From: Opitutaceae bacterium
GTDB lineage: Bacteria > Verrucomicrobiota > Verrucomicrobiia > Opitutales > Opitutaceae
Assembly (NCBI GenBank): GCA_029979145.1
Contig: JAPOIC010000115.1
Coordinates: 1-6,615, forward strand
Reading direction: 5' to 3'
Length of the DNA stretch: 6,615 nt
Below are positions 5,836 to 6,615 of this stretch, one piece after another. The position numbers and the translations under genes were made by a program. Within the stretch, counting starts at the first letter, position 1. Each line of letters starts with the position of its first letter. A model generated the notes under the pieces. It worked only from the letters and a program-made list of their open reading frames with translations. It was not told the origin of the DNA and ran no database searches.

Positions 5836-6615
5836 GTGTCCAACTACCATCTCGATCACCTGCAGTATCTCGAAGCCGAGGCCATTCACATCATGCGTGA
5901 AGTGGCCGGCGAATTTGAGCGGCCCGCCATTCTTTTCTCCGGCGGCAAGGATTCCATTTGTCTCCTGCGCCTCGCCGAGAAGGCCTTCCGGCCCTCCGAT
6001 CTGCCGATGCCGCTGCTCAACGTCGACACCGGCCACCACTTTCCCGAGCTCAACGACTTTCGCGACCGCCGCGCCAAGGAGCTCGGCGCCAAGCTGATCG
6101 TGCGCAAGGTCGAGGACGCGCTCGCCTCCGGCATCGCCACCGCCGCGCCGGGCGAGATCTCCCGCAACCGCCTGCAGATCCCCACCCTGCTCGCCGCGAT
6201 CGAGGAGTTTCGTTTCGACTGCCTCATCGGCGGCGCCCGCCGCGACGAGGAAAAGGCCCGCGCCAAGGAACGCTTCTTCAGCTTCCGCGACAGCTTCGGC
6301 CAGTGGGACCCGAAGAACCAGCGCCCGGAGATCTGGAACCTCTACAACACCCGCGTGAATCCCGGCGAACACATGCGCGCCTTCCCCATCTCCAACTGGA
6401 CCGAGATGGACGTGTGGGAATACATCAAGCGCGAGCGCCTCGAGGTGCCGACGATCTATTTCACGCATCCGCGCTCCTGCGTTCGCCGCGGCGGCCAATG
6501 GCTGCCCGTCACCGACCTGCTCCCGCCCAAGCCCTCCGAGGAAGTGCGCGAGCTCAACGTCCGCGCCCGCACCATCGGCGACATCATCAGCACCGGCATG
6601 ATCGAGTCACCCGCC
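5836..6615 (+). CDS. cysD: sulfate adenylyltransferase subunit 2 (3' truncated by the window edge)
   Basis: CysD, with the GTPase CysN, makes APS from sulfate and ATP, the first step of the pathway. The first 260 residues are visible out of roughly 300 usual. Motifs include the PP-loop SGGKDS (35-40), NVDTGHHFPE (62-71), GGARRDEEKARAKER (132-146), WDPKNQRPEIW (157-167) and FPISNWTEMDVWEYI (183-197). I chose the GTG at 5836 because the protein from there (YHLDHLQYLEAEAIHIMREVA) matches the family N-terminus; the first in-frame ATG falls at residue 20 inside that conserved helix. No Shine-Dalgarno is visible. The gap of 134 bases after cysH holds the double-hairpin repeat, so cysD may share the cysI-cysH transcript or have its own promoter. 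The frame remains open at the edge. cysN is expected next but is not seen. Confidence 0.94.
   Translation, partial: MSNYHLDHLQYLEAEAIHIMREVAGEFERPAILFSGGKDSICLLRLAEKAFRPSDLPMPLLNVDTGHHFPELNDFRDRRAKELGAKLIVRKVEDALASGIATAAPGEISRNRLQIPTLLAAIEEFRFDCLIGGARRDEEKARAKERFFSFRDSFGQWDPKNQRPEIWNLYNTRVNPGEHMRAFPISNWTEMDVWEYIKRERLEVPTIYFTHPRSCVRRGGQWLPVTDLLPPKPSEEVRELNVRARTIGDIISTGMIESPA

Noticed and set aside
5711..6097. A 128-codon plus-strand open frame starting before the repeat
   Set aside because: It crosses the repeat and then reads cysD in the wrong frame; the translation is Pro/Ser/Arg-rich with no motif.
5599..6498. A 299-codon open frame on the minus strand opposite cysD and the repeat
   Set aside because: It runs through the hairpins and is the mirror of conserved CysD codons. 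Its low-complexity composition explains the long open frame.

Overview
The window is a GC-rich bacterial chromosomal segment organised around assimilatory sulfate reduction and the cofactor it needs, siroheme. My best guess for the source is a Verrucomicrobiota bacterium, perhaps Opitutaceae. That rests on high GC, few Shine-Dalgarno motifs, the sequence style of the two-domain CbiX-like chelatase, and GGCGGGGT/ACCCCGCC palindromes between genes. It is an impression from the sequence, not a search result.

Layout. Positions 1-152 hold the last 49 codons of an unrecognised plus-strand gene. It converges on a minus-strand gene set read from right to left: a uroporphyrinogen-III C-methyltransferase (2464-3267), a two-domain CbiX/SirB-type chelatase overlapping it by 4 bases (1643-2467), and an Fes/esterase-D-like alpha/beta hydrolase with a shortened SMP-30-like propeller (185-1612). 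A perfect 12-bp hairpin (150-176) fills the convergent junction. A 54-bp AT-rich gap (3268-3321) separates the minus-strand set from a divergent plus-strand set: cysI (3322-5016), cysH (5024-5701) and cysD (5836-6615, cut by the window edge). Between cysH and cysD lies a 79-bp double-hairpin repeat resembling a REPIN.

How the genes fit together. CysD, with CysN expected just beyond the window, activates sulfate to APS. CysH reduces the activated sulfonucleotide to sulfite, and CysI reduces sulfite to sulfide on a siroheme-[4Fe-4S] centre. The divergent methyltransferase makes precorrin-2 from uroporphyrinogen III, and the chelatase probably inserts iron into sirohydrochlorin. One shared intergenic region could therefore co-regulate the enzyme and its cofactor supply. 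Not seen here are a precorrin-2 dehydrogenase, a CysJ-type reductase partner, CysC and CysN.

The core genes belong to known families and the cluster logic is conventional. The points that deserve a second look are the chelatase, whose two metal-site histidines lie in the C-terminal half while the N-terminal half appears to have lost them; the double-hairpin repeat in the cysD leader; a related hairpin at the convergent junction; and the divergent, possibly inactive propeller on the esterase. I found no strong evidence for an entirely new system.
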